From Phycisphaerales bacterium (GTDB taxonomy: Bacteria > Planctomycetota > Phycisphaerae > Phycisphaerales > UBA1924): DNA of 49,253 nucleotides. Location of the stretch: assembly GCA_020845755.1 (NCBI GenBank), contig JADLFE010000037.1:1-49253 (forward strand). The letters run 5' to 3'. This document shows, piece by piece, positions 1 to 8,655 of this stretch (the first letter of the stretch is position 1; the number at the start of each line of letters is the position of its first letter). The notes below the pieces were generated by a model. The model saw nothing but the letters and a program-made list of their open reading frames with translations. It ran no database searches and was not told where the DNA came from. A program made the position numbers and the translations under genes.

Positions 1-2
1 AG

Positions 3-563
3 GCCGCGTTCTACGGCCCGAAGATCGACTTCGTCGTCAAGGACGTCATCGGCCGCGAGTGGCAGCTCGGCACCGTCCAGGTCGATTACCAGATGGGCAA
101 CCGCTTCGACCTCTCCTACATCGGCCCCGACAACAAGCCCCACCGCCCCGTCGTCATCCACCGCGCACCATTCGGCTCCATGGAGCGTTTCTGCGGCGTG
201 CTCATCGAGCACTTCGCCGGCGCGTTCCCAACCTGGCTCAGCCCCGAGCAGGTCCGCGTCCTGCCCATCAGCGAAAAGTCCTTCGACTACGCCGACAAGG
301 TTGCCGCCGCGCTCCGAAGCGCCGACGTCCGCGTCAGCGTCGACAGCGGCAACGACCGCATCCAGGCCAAGGTCAAGGTGGCGGCCGACGAGAAGGTGCC
401 CTACATGCTCATCGTCGGCCCGCGCGACGCCGAGTCGGGCTCAGTCTCCGTCCGCGCCCGCGGCGTGGAGAAGGACCTTGGCGCGATGCCGCTCGACAAG
501 TTCGTCGAGGCGATCAAGTCCGAGATCGTGGGCAAGAAGGCGGAGCTGGGAGTGAGGCCGTAG
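3..563 (+). CDS. thrS: Threonyl-tRNA synthetase, C-terminal part (5' end outside window)
   Basis: This is the last 186 residues of threonyl-tRNA synthetase, which charges tRNA-Thr with threonine in the cytoplasm. The reading frame is open from the window edge. The visible start [10 protein letters not shown] and the later [17 protein letters not shown] are typical of the class II catalytic core, and [15 protein letters not shown] is the motif 3 region with its conserved arginine. From about [17 protein letters not shown] onward is the C-terminal anticodon-binding domain, ending in the usual FVEAIKSEI helix. The stop is TAG at 561-563. No terminator-like hairpin follows, and the next gene is convergent. 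Identification is secure from family knowledge; only the truncation by the window edge limits the call. Confidence 0.96.
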   Translation, partial: AAFYGPKIDFVVKDVIGREWQLGTVQVDYQMGNRFDLSYIGPDNKPHRPVVIHRAPFGSMERFCGVLIEHFAGAFPTWLSPEQVRVLPISEKSFDYADKVAAALRSADVRVSVDSGNDRIQAKVKVAADEKVPYMLIVGPRDAESGSVSVRARGVEKDLGAMPLDKFVEAIKSEIVGKKAELGVRP

Positions 564-713
564 GATTCGTGTGAGGGCCCTCATCGAACGCATGGCTGAT
601 CTGGTATCTCGCCTCGGCTTGCTGGTCGCAACCGAGCGGCGATGTGCAGCCACCGCGAGCGCAGAACGCCGCATCCCCCTGCCCATCGACTGACGCCGGC
701 TGGCAACGCTCGA

Positions 714-1316
714 TCAGCGTCTCCGCCTCATCGCGCCAATCCCAAACACGGCCAACACCGCCAACGTCGGGCCGGTCGGCACGACCCGCGGGATCAGGTA
801 CGCGTCGTCGAGATATGCATCGCAGTTCGAGCCGTCGAGACGGTGCCCAGAGAAGCCGTAGGCAACCGAGCGCGTACCGGGCGGCGCCATCGCGACCCCA
901 GACTTCTCGACCCACGTGTGGTTCGAGTGGAACCAGCCAAGGTCCGAGGCCGCAATCAACCCGCCCGCTGCATCGAGGAACTGCACCTCGATCCTGCCCT
1001 CGTCGTTCTGGCCGTTCCAGCCAGCCTGCCACCCGCCGAAAGTGATCTCAACCAACCCGGCGTCGATGTCGGCCTCGCTCACTTCCATCGTTGATGCCGT
1101 CACCAACTGATACGCATGGAAACTGAGCACGGCACCGCCGAAGAGATACGACGCACCCTCGTGCGGCGCGGGGTCGGCGTGACGGATTGCACCGCCGCCA
1201 CTCCACGAGGTAAGGCCATCCTCAAACCCCGGGTTTTGCAGCACGTTCGCGCCCATCGCCGTCGAACACGCGAGCGCACCCACGGACGCAACAACCAACA
1301 CCTTCGGTGTATTCAT
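714..1316 (-). CDS. Secreted protein with PEP-CTERM-like C-terminal sorting signal
   Basis: A 200-residue secreted protein of unknown specific role. The start at 1316 was chosen over a longer frame because a GAGGAGAG ribosome site precedes it and the protein then begins with a clean signal peptide (about residues 1-23, ending STAMGA). The mature part begins NVLQNPGFEDGLTSW, an opening typical of carbohydrate-binding-like beta-sandwich proteins of PEP-CTERM bacteria. The end, GPTLAVLAVFGIGAMRRRR, is a hydrophobic stretch followed by an arginine cluster, the layout of exosortase-processed sorting signals. The PEP motif itself is replaced by PTGPT. No exosortase gene is present here. Function beyond surface attachment is unknown. 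Confidence 0.8.
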   Translation of the reverse strand: MNTPKVLVVASVGALACSTAMGANVLQNPGFEDGLTSWSGGGAIRHADPAPHEGASYLFGGAVLSFHAYQLVTASTMEVSEADIDAGLVEITFGGWQAGWNGQNDEGRIEVQFLDAAGGLIAASDLGWFHSNHTWVEKSGVAMAPPGTRSVAYGFSGHRLDGSNCDAYLDDAYLIPRVVPTGPTLAVLAVFGIGAMRRRR

Positions 1317-1536
1317 GGCTCTCTCCTCTCGTGCCCCGCCCGCCAAATACGGGGCGGAAACGACCGTCATGATACTTGCCTCACACATCCCGAATTGACG
1401 CGGAGCCATCGAAGCACAAAGCCGGCCTCACTTTCGGGCGATTCGTTCACAAACGCATCGCGATCACGCAACCCGTGGACTACGAACGCCTCGCGAAACT
1501 CGCTACCTTGCAGCATCGATTACACCCGGAGCCCCC

Positions 1537-4149
1537 ATGCGCCCACTCCTCTCCCTCGCCCTCTCGCTCCTCCTCTTCTCCCCCGCCCCGCTCCTGCCCG
1601 CGGCAGTCGCGCAGGGCAGCAAGGCCGACTACGCGAGATCCGCCGAACTCCCGCAGAAAGTCCGCGGCAAGCTTCGCAATGCCGCCATCCGCCCCCAGTG
1701 GCTCGGCGACTCATCGTTCTGGTACCTCTCCTCGCCCCGAGCGGGCGAACGCCGCTACTGGCTCGTCGACGCCGCGGGCGGCACAAAGTCTCCCCTCTTT
1801 GACCACGACGCCCTCGCCCGCGAACTCTCGCGCCTCGCGGGGCGCGAACTCAAGGCCGAGAAACTCCCCATCGAGCGAATCGAGCCCGACGAGGGCGGCC
1901 TGGTGCTCATGCTCACCGGCGATCCCAAGCTCTGGCGCCTCGATCGCGCCACCGGCGCCATCACCGAAAAGCCCGCCGGCGACGCCACGCCCTTCCACCT
2001 CTCGCCCCTCGCATCGCCCGCGCGGAGCACCGGCGGCGGGCGCGACACCTCGATCACGTTCGTCAACAACACCAACGAGAGCGTAAAGATGTACTGGGTC
2101 GATCTCGAAGGAAATCGACATCCCTACGACCGCCTCGCGCCGGGCGGCACGGCGTCGCAGCACACCTTCGCCGGACACGTGTGGGTCGCCGTCGGCCACG
2201 ACGGACGCGAACTGGCGTGGTTCCGCGCCGAGCCGCGCCCCTCGATCGGCGTCGTCCACAACCCCGCCCCCAAGCCGCCCGAGTATGAAGACGAAAACCC
2301 CGACGGCGCCAGCGCGGAACTCGAAGAATGGGCGCTGAACGGACCAACGATCGAGACGGAAAGCGACAGGGCAGCAATCAATCGTCGCGAACCCGATCCA
2401 GCGCCGGCACCCCCTCCCTTCGAGCCTTTCATCAAGGACTTCAACGTCTGGGGGCGAGACCCAAGCGGCCAGGAATTTCCCCTCTCAGCCGACGGCTCGC
2501 CCAATGACCCCTACGACGGGCGCTTCTTCTGGTCGCCCGACTCATCCCGCCTCATCGCCATGCGCACCACCAAGGGCGGCGACCGCAAAGTCACCTACAT
2601 CGAGAGCACGCCGACCGATCAGCTCCAGCCGCGCGTGAAGACGTACGAATACCTCAAGCCCGGCGACGACATCCCCCTCTCGCGCCCGCGCCTCTTCGAC
2701 GCCGCCGCACGCACGCAGATTCCCGTCGATGAATCGCTCTTTTCCAACCCCTGGTCGGCCGACAACTTCCGCTGGGAGCCTGATTCATCGCGCTTCACGT
2801 TCCTCTACAACCAGCGCGGCCACACCGTCATGCGCGTCATCTCGATCGACGCTGGCGGGAAGGTCTCGCCACTCGTGAACGAAGAGTGCAAGACCTTCTT
2901 CGACTACGCCGCCAAGACCTTCCTCTACTTCACGCGCGATTCGCGCATCATCTGGATGAGCGAGCGTACCGGCTGGAATCACCTCGAACTGCGCGACAAG
3001 AGCGGCACGCTCCTCAACCAGATCACCAAGGGCGAATGGGTCGTCCGCTCTGTCGAACGCGTCGACGAAGACAAGCAGCAGATTACCTTCAAGGCCATGG
3101 GAATCCGTCCCGGCCAGGACCCCTACCACATCCACCTCGCCCGCATCAACTTCGACGGCACCGGCCTCACGCTCCTCACCGAGGGCGACGGCACACACGA
3201 GGTCGTCCCCTCCCCCACCGGCGAGTATCTCATCGACACCTACTCCCGCGCCGATCTGCCGCCCGTCACCGAACTCCGCCGCGCCTCCGACGGAACGCTC
3301 ATCGTCGAACTCGAACGCGCCGACTGGTCCGCGCTCCTCGAAACAGGCTGGAAAGCGCCCGAGCGCTTCGTCGCCAAAGGCCGTGACGCCACAACCGATA
3401 TCTACGGCCTCATCCATCGCCCCACCAACTTCGATCCCGCCAAGAAGTACCCGGTGATCGAAGCCATCTACGCCGGCCCGCACGATCAGCACGTGCCCAA
3501 GGGCTTCCGCGCCTACTCGCAGTGCAACGAGATCGCCGAACTCGGCTTCATCGTCGTGCAGATCGACGGCATGGGAACCAACTGGCGATCCAAGGCCTTC
3601 CACGATGTCGCGTGGAAGAACCTGAAGGACGCGGGCTACCCCGACCGCATCGCGTGGATGAGGGCCGCCGCCGCCGCGCACCCGGAGATGGACCTCGCCA
3701 ATAGCGGGCGCGGCGTGGGAATCTACGGCGGCTCCGCCGGCGGGCAGAACGCCATGGCCGCCCTCCTCTGGCACGGCGATTTCTACAAAGTCGCCGTCGC
3801 CGATTGCGGCTGCCACGACAACCGCATGGACAAGATCTGGTGGAACGAACTCTGGATGTCATGGCCGATCGGCCCGTGGTACGAGGAAAACAGCAACGCC
3901 GCCAACGCGTCTCGCCTCCCCGTTGACTGCAACCTCCTGCTCACCGTCGGCGAGATGGACGAGAACGTCGACCCCGCCAGCACCATGCAGGTCGTCTCGC
4001 GCCTCATCAAGGCCAACAAGGACTTCGACCTCATCGTGTTCCCGGGCGAGGGGCACGGCGCGTGCGAATCGCCCTACGGCCGGCGCAAGCGTCAGGACTT
4101 CTTCGTGCGCCATCTCATGGGCCGCGAGCCACGCTGGGAATCACAGTGA
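1537..4149 (+). CDS. Secreted S9 family (DPP IV-like) peptidase with VHL-like insert
   Basis: An 870-residue exported serine peptidase of the prolyl oligopeptidase/dipeptidyl peptidase IV clan, expected to trim peptides in the periplasm. A signal peptide covers residues 1-26. An N-terminal beta-propeller (about 60-600) leads to an alpha/beta-hydrolase domain (about 640-865). The catalytic triad can be read: Ser733 in GGSAGGQ, Asp808 in GEMDENVD, His840 in GEGHGA. Residues about 171-232 interrupt the propeller with a segment that strongly resembles the beta domain of von Hippel-Lindau protein (FVNNTNESVKMYW, then HTFAGHVWVAVGHDGREL). VHL-like domains are known in bacterial proteins, but their role there is unclear. 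Low-complexity acidic and proline-rich linkers follow the insert. The gene stands alone between a convergent thrS/PEP-CTERM side and a 370-base gap. Confidence 0.92.
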   Translation: MRPLLSLALSLLLFSPAPLLPAAVAQGSKADYARSAELPQKVRGKLRNAAIRPQWLGDSSFWYLSSPRAGERRYWLVDAAGGTKSPLFDHDALARELSRLAGRELKAEKLPIERIEPDEGGLVLMLTGDPKLWRLDRATGAITEKPAGDATPFHLSPLASPARSTGGGRDTSITFVNNTNESVKMYWVDLEGNRHPYDRLAPGGTASQHTFAGHVWVAVGHDGRELAWFRAEPRPSIGVVHNPAPKPPEYEDENPDGASAELEEWALNGPTIETESDRAAINRREPDPAPAPPPFEPFIKDFNVWGRDPSGQEFPLSADGSPNDPYDGRFFWSPDSSRLIAMRTTKGGDRKVTYIESTPTDQLQPRVKTYEYLKPGDDIPLSRPRLFDAAARTQIPVDESLFSNPWSADNFRWEPDSSRFTFLYNQRGHTVMRVISIDAGGKVSPLVNEECKTFFDYAAKTFLYFTRDSRIIWMSERTGWNHLELRDKSGTLLNQITKGEWVVRSVERVDEDKQQITFKAMGIRPGQDPYHIHLARINFDGTGLTLLTEGDGTHEVVPSPTGEYLIDTYSRADLPPVTELRRASDGTLIVELERADWSALLETGWKAPERFVAKGRDATTDIYGLIHRPTNFDPAKKYPVIEAIYAGPHDQHVPKGFRAYSQCNEIAELGFIVVQIDGMGTNWRSKAFHDVAWKNLKDAGYPDRIAWMRAAAAAHPEMDLANSGRGVGIYGGSAGGQNAMAALLWHGDFYKVAVADCGCHDNRMDKIWWNELWMSWPIGPWYEENSNAANASRLPVDCNLLLTVGEMDENVDPASTMQVVSRLIKANKDFDLIVFPGEGHGACESPYGRRKRQDFFVRHLMGREPRWESQ

Positions 4150-4519
4150 CCAGCCTCGGATCGATACACACTGCTCCGGCGCGCGATGCTCGCAATGAAC
4201 CGGCACTTTCGCGTTCTCCTTCACGCGCCGGCTGACACACCGAGGTCTGGTTCTGTTCGGGTCGCTCGCACCGAGTGACATGCGCCTCATATCGCATTCA
4301 CCCCAATTCAGACTTCGTTGTATCCAAAGCAGGCACGCCCGCCTCTCAATGGTGGCATCGGACGACGCGGCATTGAGCCTGAGACGCAAGTTCAATTACG
4401 ACAATTGGTTCAGAATCAGAGATCACGCTTCGATTTCATTCAGGACTTTTATAGCATCAATCAATCGAGGGGATCCGCGACGCTCCGTTCCTTGCTCGGA
4501 ATCCTCTGAGGAGATCCTG
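4150..4519. other. Intergenic gap, AT-richer in its right half
   Basis: No gene is supported in these 370 bases. Bases about 4380-4480 are clearly more AT-rich than the surroundings (runs such as ttcaattacgacaattgg and gacttttatagcatcaat). That fits a promoter for the dockerin-tailed gene starting at 4520, but no convincing -35/-10 pair could be fixed. Confidence 0.4.
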
Positions 4520-5416
4520 ATGAACATCAATTGCCGTTGCTGGTACCTCTTCCCGACCGTGTGCGGGCTGGCCATAAGCGCCGCCGCGCTGGCTCAAACC
4601 GGTGTCGCTTCGTACGACTCGTTCTCGGACGGTCCTCGAGCCGACCTCGACGGCTCAACGGCGGGCTCGGGCTGGACCTCGGCGTGGATGGACATGGGTC
4701 AGGGAGGCATCATCTCCGTGACCGACCACTCCGACGGCCTGTCGTACATGGGCCTTGGCGTCAAGCCGGGCTGCGCCGAAGTTCCAGAGGCGTGGTACCC
4801 GGGAATGGTGAGTTACACGCGCGGGCACGCCGCGATCACCGGCAACACGATGTATCTGTCGTTCCTGCTTCGCCCTCGGGCCGACGCCAGCAACTGGTTC
4901 ACGCTGCGCCTTGGCACCTGGCCCAACCAGGTCGACGTGGGCGTGCCGATGGGTTCCTATCAGTACGGGTTCATGCTGGGCGACGGCGTGTTCGCCCTCT
5001 CGCCAGTGCCGGTGCAGGTCGGAAAGACCGTCTTCCTGGTGCTCGAGGTTGAGCACGTCACCACGACCAATACGACCGCGTATCGCATGTACGTCAACCC
5101 GACGCCCGGACAGCCCAAGCCCAGTTGGGCCATGGCGGAATATGGAAGAGCGGGCCTCCGCGCGTTCGGCTCATACGTCGAACCGCTGGGCTATGGCGGA
5201 TACACCATCGACGAGGTCCGCTTCGGATCGACATGGAGCCAGGTCACGCCGTGCACGGCCGACTTCAACGCCGACGGCTTCGTCAACGCCCTGGATTACG
5301 ACGAGTTCGCCGGATTCTTCGAACTCGCAGATCCCGGTGCCGACATCAACGCCGACGGCTTCGTCAACGCACTGGATTACGACGTGTTCGCTTCGGCGTT
5401 TGAAGCGGGGTGTTGA
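4520..5416 (+). CDS. Secreted protein with dockerin-like C-terminal tail (copy 1)
   Basis: A 298-residue exported protein. The start at 4520 has GAGGAG eight bases upstream and gives a signal peptide (residues 1 to about 27, ending AAALAQ). The body (FSDGPRADLDGSTAGSGW, VDVGVPMGSYQYG, IDEVRFGSTW) looks like a concanavalin/LamG-type beta sandwich, as seen in many planctomycete surface proteins, but no catalytic residues can be recognised. The last 54 residues carry two calcium-loop repeats, DFNADGFVNALDYDEF and DINADGFVNALDYDVF, bracketed by cysteines and ending in AGC. This tail is shared by five other proteins in the window and resembles type I dockerin EF-hand pairs. It is first in a plus-strand series up to 13637. 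Substrate and anchoring partner are unknown. Confidence 0.85.
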   Translation: MNINCRCWYLFPTVCGLAISAAALAQTGVASYDSFSDGPRADLDGSTAGSGWTSAWMDMGQGGIISVTDHSDGLSYMGLGVKPGCAEVPEAWYPGMVSYTRGHAAITGNTMYLSFLLRPRADASNWFTLRLGTWPNQVDVGVPMGSYQYGFMLGDGVFALSPVPVQVGKTVFLVLEVEHVTTTNTTAYRMYVNPTPGQPKPSWAMAEYGRAGLRAFGSYVEPLGYGGYTIDEVRFGSTWSQVTPCTADFNADGFVNALDYDEFAGFFELADPGADINADGFVNALDYDVFASAFEAGC

Positions 5417-5493
5417 CACACTGGCGAGTGCAATTCGTCACCGGCTCGAGTTTCTGCCATTCGACATCGGGATTTCCGTGAAGGAGCGTGGTC

Positions 5494-7275
5494 ATGCGGC
5501 GTGAGATGTTCTTCGGTGTGGTCATGCACAGCAGGCCGTGGCTCTTCGCGCTTCTCGCGATGATCTTCGGTGTGTTCGCCCCCACTCGGGTGAGCGCCGC
5601 CGTGGCGTATCAACAGTCGCCCGACCCCACCGGCGGGCAATACAAGAGTTCCTGGTATCCGCCCGACGGCCTCGACGGTGACGAATACGTCTGGGACAAC
5701 TTCACCCTCGCTTCCACCACCGCGATCACCGAAATCCGCTGGCGCGGCGCCTACGCCTACGGCCTGGCCGACAACATCGAAGCACCCGTCATCGAGTTCA
5801 AGGTCTCCATCTGGCCGTCCAACTCCTCCGGCTTTGAGCCGAACGTCGCCGGGCAGCCACTGGTGAAATACTGGACCGGCAACCGCTGTGGCGAAACCTA
5901 CGCCACCACCATCGGCGGCATCAAGCACTACGACTACTCCTTCACGCTCCCCTCGCCCTTCCAGGCAACCGGCGGCGTGAAGTACTGGGTTCAGATCGAA
6001 GCCTCGCAAGGAATCAACGGCTGGAACTGGCCGCCCGACTGGAGCATCTCCAAGGGCACCGGAGGCAACGGCGCGCACTTCCGCAAGGTCACCGGCGGCA
6101 ACTACGCCAATATCTCCGGCGATTGCGCCTTCACCCTCCTGAACAGCGACGCCCAGACATTTCACATCGCGGCCAGCGCCTCGCCCGCAAACGCCGGCGT
6201 CATCCAGGGCGCCGGCGACTACCCCGTCAACGCCACCGCAACACTCACCGCAACCGCCAACTCCGGCTGGGGCTTTCTCAACTGGACCGAGAATAGCCAG
6301 CAGGTCAGCACCAACTGGCGATACTCGTTCACGGTGACTCGTGATCGAACACTCGTCGCCAACTTCGTTCCTGCGTTCACGATCACGACGGACTCGTACC
6401 CGCTCTACGGAGGGACCACCACCGGCGGCGGCGTATTCAACCAGGGCTCGAGCATCACCGTCTCCGCCACACCCCGCCTCGGCTTCGACTTCGTCGGTTG
6501 GACCGTCTACGGCAACACCGTCAGCACCTCGAATCCGTACACCTTCACTCCCACCGCCTCCGTGCCGATCGTTGCTCAGTTCGTCAACACGACCCGCTCC
6601 GTCACCTTCGACACTGACAGCGGGAATCCGCCCCCCATGGCCACGATGACCTCCACCCCCTTCTCCACCACCAAGAACGGCCTTACCGCGAGCTACCACT
6701 CACCCGACGGCATGTCCTTCTTCTCCGTGCAGAGCGACGCCACCATCCTGTGGATCAACCAGCACCACATGGAGAACCAGTACCTCTTCCCAGGTTCCGT
6801 CTATCGCAATGACCTCCAGATCGATTTCAGCCGCAGTCTCACCAGCGTCAGCCTCGACTTCGCAACCATCGAAATGGAGTCGTGGGCCGACGTTGAATCC
6901 CCGCTCCAGGTCTCGGCATACCTCGATTCGACCGACACCCCCCCCGTCGCCGTCGCCCAAGCCCGCGGCGTCTACGGCGGTACAACCTACCCCGAAGGCT
7001 TCGTCGAACTGAATAGCGCCTCACCCTTCAACATCATCACCATCACCGTCGCGGCAAATCCGTTCGGCACCAACAACTTCCTCCTCGACAACGTCACCGC
7101 GATCTACTCCTGCCTCGGTGACTTCAACAACGACGGCTTCGTCAACGCCCTCGATTACGACGAGTTCGCGGGCTTCTTCGAGGTCGCAGACCCCGCCGCC
7201 GACATCAACAACGACGGCTTCGTCAACGCCCTCGATTACGACGAGTTCGCGTCGGCCTTCGAGGCCGGCTGCTAA
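5494..7275 (+). CDS. Secreted InlB-type repeat protein with dockerin-like tail (copy 2)
   Basis: A 593-residue exported protein. ATG 5494 is preferred because AAGGAG lies at 5481-5486; a GTG six bases upstream is in frame. The signal peptide runs to about residue 36 (PTRVSAA). The N-terminal half (GQYKSSWYPPDGLDGDEYVWDNF) is a jelly-roll-like module. Residues about 223-364 contain two divergent bacterial surface repeats of the InlB B-repeat type (ATANSGWGFLNWTENSQ and SATPRLGFDFVGWTVYG), common in adhesins. A further beta domain follows, then the dockerin-like tail (DFNNDGFVNALDYDEF, DINNDGFVNALDYDEF, ending EAGC). The tail DNA is almost identical to that of the gene ending at 9816. Likely a surface adhesin or matrix protein; the function is inferred only from modules. 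Confidence 0.85.
   Translation: MRREMFFGVVMHSRPWLFALLAMIFGVFAPTRVSAAVAYQQSPDPTGGQYKSSWYPPDGLDGDEYVWDNFTLASTTAITEIRWRGAYAYGLADNIEAPVIEFKVSIWPSNSSGFEPNVAGQPLVKYWTGNRCGETYATTIGGIKHYDYSFTLPSPFQATGGVKYWVQIEASQGINGWNWPPDWSISKGTGGNGAHFRKVTGGNYANISGDCAFTLLNSDAQTFHIAASASPANAGVIQGAGDYPVNATATLTATANSGWGFLNWTENSQQVSTNWRYSFTVTRDRTLVANFVPAFTITTDSYPLYGGTTTGGGVFNQGSSITVSATPRLGFDFVGWTVYGNTVSTSNPYTFTPTASVPIVAQFVNTTRSVTFDTDSGNPPPMATMTSTPFSTTKNGLTASYHSPDGMSFFSVQSDATILWINQHHMENQYLFPGSVYRNDLQIDFSRSLTSVSLDFATIEMESWADVESPLQVSAYLDSTDTPPVAVAQARGVYGGTTYPEGFVELNSASPFNIITITVAANPFGTNNFLLDNVTAIYSCLGDFNNDGFVNALDYDEFAGFFEVADPAADINNDGFVNALDYDEFASAFEAGC
7111..7275 (+). repeat. Dockerin-tail coding repeat, copy A
   Basis: This 165-base 3' end is aligned without gaps to 9652-9816. 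By eye the two differ at one internal base (gccgcc against gccgca) and in the stop codon (taa against tga). Such conservation, including silent positions, between genes with unrelated bodies points to recent recombination or gene conversion of the tail module. Confidence 0.9.
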
Positions 7276-7291
7276 CCCGCTCCTCAGGTAT

Positions 7292-7314
7292 CGGACCGAC
7301 CAATCCACGGTCCG
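7292..7314 (+). terminator. T-less hairpin after copy 2
   Basis: CGGACCG at 7292-7298 and CGGTCCG at 7308-7314 form a perfect seven-base stem with a nine-base loop shortly after the stop at 7275. No T run follows, so it is at best a weak or Rho-assisted 3' end. Confidence 0.3.
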
Positions 7315-7435
7315 TCATGGCCTCGTTGCAACGCGGCATCGAGATTCCCCCGCATTTCCCCGGGGTTCGTGTATCTGATCGAGCCCCGGAATCCTCATAG
7401 TCCACATGGACCTCCGCGTCCTGAAAGGGAACCCA

Positions 7436-8620
7436 ATGAAAATGAAGAACTCGCGCCGCCTGATGAACCTCGCCGCGGCGGCCTGTGCGCTCCTCTCGAG
7501 CGTCGCGGGCGCGTCGATTGTCGAGAGGTCACAGGATCCGCAGCGCGATCCCTACGTCGTTATGGCCTTCAACGACCTGGGCATGCACTGCATGAACAAT
7601 GACTTCTCACAGATGATGATCCTCCCGCCATACAACACCCTTCACGCACAAGTCATCAAGCGCGGCGGTGAGCCCTCCATCGTCGGCTCCGGCATCACCG
7701 TCACCTACGAACTCCCATCCAACACCCACGCCTCCGACAAAACCAACTTCTGGGAATACGCACCAGCGCTCCTGGGCGTCTCCCTCCCGCCCGACGTCGG
7801 CCTGGCCGGCAACGGGATGTTCGGAACCATGATCCGCAACACGTCACGCGGCGACTTTGAAGCCGTCGGCATCCCCGTCGCGCCCGTTGACGACGACGGC
7901 AAAGAAAATCCCTACCCGCTCGCGTTCGTAACCGTCAGGAGCAACAGCACCGGTGCGATCATCGCCCAGACCCAGGCCGTCGTGCCCGTGTCGTGGGAAA
8001 TGTCCTGCAACCTCTGCCACACGACCCCAGGAGAGACCGTCGCCACCAGCATCCTGAAATCACACGATCGCCTCCACGGCACAACGCTCATCAACCAGCA
8101 GCCCGTCATGTGCGCCTCGTGCCACGCCGATAACGCGCTCGGAACCACCGGACAGCAAGGCGTTCCAAACCTCTCCTCGGCCATGCACCTTGCCCACGCT
8201 CCACGCATGGGTCAGGTCACCTTGGACAACTCCTGCTACGCCTGCCATCCCGGCGTGCGGACGAACTGCCAGCGCGACGTCCATGCCGCCCGCGGCGTGA
8301 CCTGCACCACCTGTCACGGTGACATGGCCGCCGTCGGAAACCCCGCCCGAAATCCCTGGGCTCAAGAACCCTCCTGCGCCAGTTGCCACCAGCGCGAAGA
8401 GTTCGAGTTTGAGCAGCCCGGCGTGCTCTTCCGCAACAGCACGGGTCACGGCGGCGTCCAGTGCATGACCTGCCACGGAAGCCCCCACGTCATCGGCCCC
8501 GCCGTCACCGCCACCGACAACGCACAGGCCATGCGCCTCCAAGGACACACCGGACCGCTCAACGATTGCCTCGTCTGCCACACCTCACAGCCCAACGAAC
8601 CGTTCGAGCACAAACGCTAA
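7436..8620 (+). CDS. Exported seven-haem cytochrome c
   Basis: A 394-residue multihaem c-type cytochrome for periplasmic electron transfer. The start at 7436 follows AAAGGGA and gives a signal peptide ending about residue 26 (SVAGA). Residues about 40-190 form a haem-free beta-rich domain beginning VMAFNDLGMHCMNND, a sequence seen at the start of a family of planctomycete and proteobacterial multihaem proteins. The C-terminal half holds seven CxxCH sites: CNLCH, CASCH, CYACH, CTTCH, CASCH, CMTCH and CLVCH. It sits 35 bases before the next dockerin-tailed gene and is the only member of this plus-strand series without that tail. Redox partner and substrate are not evident; it may feed electrons to or from extracellular acceptors. 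Maturation needs a cytochrome c assembly system, which is not in this window. Confidence 0.88.
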   Translation: MKMKNSRRLMNLAAAACALLSSVAGASIVERSQDPQRDPYVVMAFNDLGMHCMNNDFSQMMILPPYNTLHAQVIKRGGEPSIVGSGITVTYELPSNTHASDKTNFWEYAPALLGVSLPPDVGLAGNGMFGTMIRNTSRGDFEAVGIPVAPVDDDGKENPYPLAFVTVRSNSTGAIIAQTQAVVPVSWEMSCNLCHTTPGETVATSILKSHDRLHGTTLINQQPVMCASCHADNALGTTGQQGVPNLSSAMHLAHAPRMGQVTLDNSCYACHPGVRTNCQRDVHAARGVTCTTCHGDMAAVGNPARNPWAQEPSCASCHQREEFEFEQPGVLFRNSTGHGGVQCMTCHGSPHVIGPAVTATDNAQAMRLQGHTGPLNDCLVCHTSQPNEPFEHKR

Positions 8621-8655
8621 TCACCGCCAGCCACGAAGAACAAGGGAATCATGCC

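Noticed and set aside
3765..3790. TGGCACGGCGATT resembling a second sigma-54 promoter
   Set aside because: It is inside the S9 peptidase catalytic domain and lacks the GC of the -12 element at the right spacing.
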